From Pseudobdellovibrionaceae bacterium (GTDB lineage: Bacteria > Bdellovibrionota > Bdellovibrionia > Bdellovibrionales > JAMPXM01), in assembly GCA_913776405.1 (NCBI GenBank), contig CAJYOV010000459.1:1-6690 (forward strand): 6,690 bases of DNA, given 5' to 3'. How positions within the stretch are numbered: position 1 is the first letter of the stretch; each line of letters starts with the position of its first letter. Shown here piece by piece: positions 5,852 through 6,690 of the stretch. The translations under genes and the position numbers were made by a program. The notes under the pieces were generated by a model. That model was given only the letters and a program-made list of their open reading frames with translations. It did no database searches and had not been told where the DNA came from.

Positions 5852-5993
5852 CATCATTTCACGCATGCGTTCGCCATCGTCGGCTTACCTTGCGAGACGA
5901 CCTGTGCACACGTATCTGAGAGCTTCCCGCCAGCATGCATGCGCAACTCCGCTCGTACGATGTCTACTACTTCGACACTCAAAAGGTGGGAAA

Positions 5994-6013
5994 CGAAAGG
6001 AAAGGACCTTTCG
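5994..6013. repeat. Perfect 7-base hairpin in the intergenic gap
   Basis: CGAAAGG (5994-6000) and CCTTTCG (6007-6013) enclose the loop AAAGGA. No T run follows on either strand, so it is not an intrinsic terminator. It may be part of a structured transcript. Confidence 0.4.
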
Positions 6014-6124
6014 ACCCGAGTATCGAGACTTCTCTTACCGTTAGAATCAATAGGTGTGCCGCCGCAATAGGGTCGAGTGTGGCAATCTCAAATCGGTACG
6101 TCTAACTCCCACTCAAAATCCGGA

Positions 6125-6140
6125 GCATCGACAGAGATGC
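6125..6140. repeat. Short hairpin upstream of the edge lipoprotein
   Basis: GCATC (6125-6129) and GATGC (6136-6140) enclose a 6-base loop and are followed by the palindrome CGCGGCCGCG and an AT-rich patch. A further short inverted repeat, CTCGT / ACGAG (6167-6171 and 6177-6181), lies just before the lipoprotein start. These may belong to its leader. Confidence 0.3.
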
Positions 6141-6200
6141 ACCCGCGGCCGCGAATTAAATCAGGTCTCGTCAGGTACGAGCCTTGAAATGACTAGGGAT

Positions 6201-6690
6201 ATGCTTAAACGAGTTGGTTTCATCATCGCAGCGTCGCTCCCCTTGATCCTCTTTCAAAACTGCAGCAACGTTCAGTTCGCCGAGATGCCGTTAGGTAAGC
6301 TCGGCGTTTGTGATGGCGTCTCCTGCGAACTAACACCGCTTACGTCGAAGCCCGCCGTAACCACGATCCTTCTTGCGATCGGCGATGAAGCTGACGACCA
6401 GCTCGTGATTAATGGACTCTCCTCACAGCTTCTTGCTGAGACCGTGATTCGATACTCGTCGCCTGCGAAGAATCCGAAAATCTTGGTCGTACTCGATTCC
6501 GGCGCAGGTAAAGAAGACCCTGAGGATACGCAGTACGTTCTGAACCTTTTGAAGCGTTATGATACGGAAGATAACGTCAAGTTTCTCGAAGAGCCAAAGA
6601 GCGGCCTAACGGCTTCAGATGTCGAAGGTTTTGATGTGATCTGGTTTAACAACCCAGGTGCTCCAATGGGCACGACGGCTGCTCGCGATG
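6201..6690 (+). CDS. Lipoprotein with a Rossmann-like domain, cut by the window edge
   Basis: Only the first 163 codons are present; the frame is open to the end of the window. The N-terminus is a lipoprotein signal: MLKR, a hydrophobic run, then LILFQNC, so Cys21 would be lipidated. The lipobox LFQN|C departs from the common L-A/S-G/A-C rule; I recall such FQNC endings from Bdellovibrio-type lipoproteins, but this is not checked here. A linker to about residue 50 carries two further cysteines (CDGVSC). From there the sequence alternates strands and helices: TTILLAIGDEADD, PKILVVLDSGAG, QYVLNLLKRY, FDVIWFNNPGAPMG. This recalls flavodoxin-like or class I glutamine amidotransferase-like (ThuA) folds, but no catalytic residues can be assigned from the part present. 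An in-frame ATG at 6189 is an alternative start; neither start has a well-spaced ribosome site. Confidence 0.82.
   Translation, partial: MLKRVGFIIAASLPLILFQNCSNVQFAEMPLGKLGVCDGVSCELTPLTSKPAVTTILLAIGDEADDQLVINGLSSQLLAETVIRYSSPAKNPKILVVLDSGAGKEDPEDTQYVLNLLKRYDTEDNVKFLEEPKSGLTASDVEGFDVIWFNNPGAPMGTTAARD

Larger units (their letters stand above)
5767..6188. other. Structured intergenic region without a convincing gene
   Basis: This stretch of about 420 bases separates the hemerythrin gene from the edge lipoprotein. An open frame from 5795 to 6070 (91 codons) exists, but it has only a poor ribosome site, no hydrophobic or domain pattern and an amino-acid mix typical of noncoding DNA. The region holds several perfect short palindromes: ACGCATGCGT (5861-5870), GCATGCATGC (5933-5942) and CGCGGCCGCG (6144-6153), plus three hairpins listed separately. 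Promoters for both flanking genes must lie here. I found no known RNA family. Confidence 0.6.

Noticed and set aside
5795..6070. Rightward ORF of 91 residues in the gap after the hemerythrin gene
   Set aside because: It has no good ribosome site, no domain or membrane pattern, and a residue mix typical of chance frames.

Overview
The window looks like a chromosomal segment of a Gram-negative, predatory-type deltaproteobacterial lineage, most likely a Bdellovibrio relative (Bdellovibrionota). This is inferred from style, not from a database match. The clues are an AgmX/PglI-type C-terminal domain on a small lipoprotein, a second lipoprotein with the relaxed lipobox LFQN|C, an outer-membrane beta-barrel protein, and base composition near one half G+C. 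Coding is dense and I see no insertion sequence, prophage, CRISPR array, tRNA or origin.

Layout from left to right: a terminator-like hairpin from an upstream gene (12-30); a lipoprotein gene (69-533, +) whose 3' end overlaps the 3' end of a LysR-type regulator gene (513-1373, -), with the lipoprotein terminator buried in the regulator's coding sequence; a short AT-rich divergent promoter region; a secreted four-cysteine protein of unknown function (1462-1899, +); the RNase P RNA gene rnpB on the minus strand (2018-2433) with its own promoter and a strong intrinsic terminator (1967-2008); a possible 39-residue membrane microprotein (2620-2739, +); an outer-membrane beta-barrel gene (2933-3520, +) with a strong ribosome binding site and a clear terminator (3575-3626); an AidB-like acyl-CoA dehydrogenase (3652-5199, +); a convergent hemerythrin-domain protein (5218-5754, -); a gap of about 430 bases with hairpins but no convincing gene; and the first 163 codons of a lipoprotein cut by the window edge (6201 onward, +).

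The genes appear to be mostly single transcription units, not one pathway. The only regulatory pairing the layout suggests is the LysR regulator with the divergently transcribed secreted protein. rnpB is the best-supported element: all five conserved regions, the P1, P2 and P3 helices and the L15 GGU motif can be read directly. I found no convincing new multi-gene system. The points most worth a second look are the 39-residue ORF, the structured gap upstream of the edge lipoprotein, the start region of the acyl-CoA dehydrogenase just after a terminator, and the palindrome abutting the rnpB promoter.
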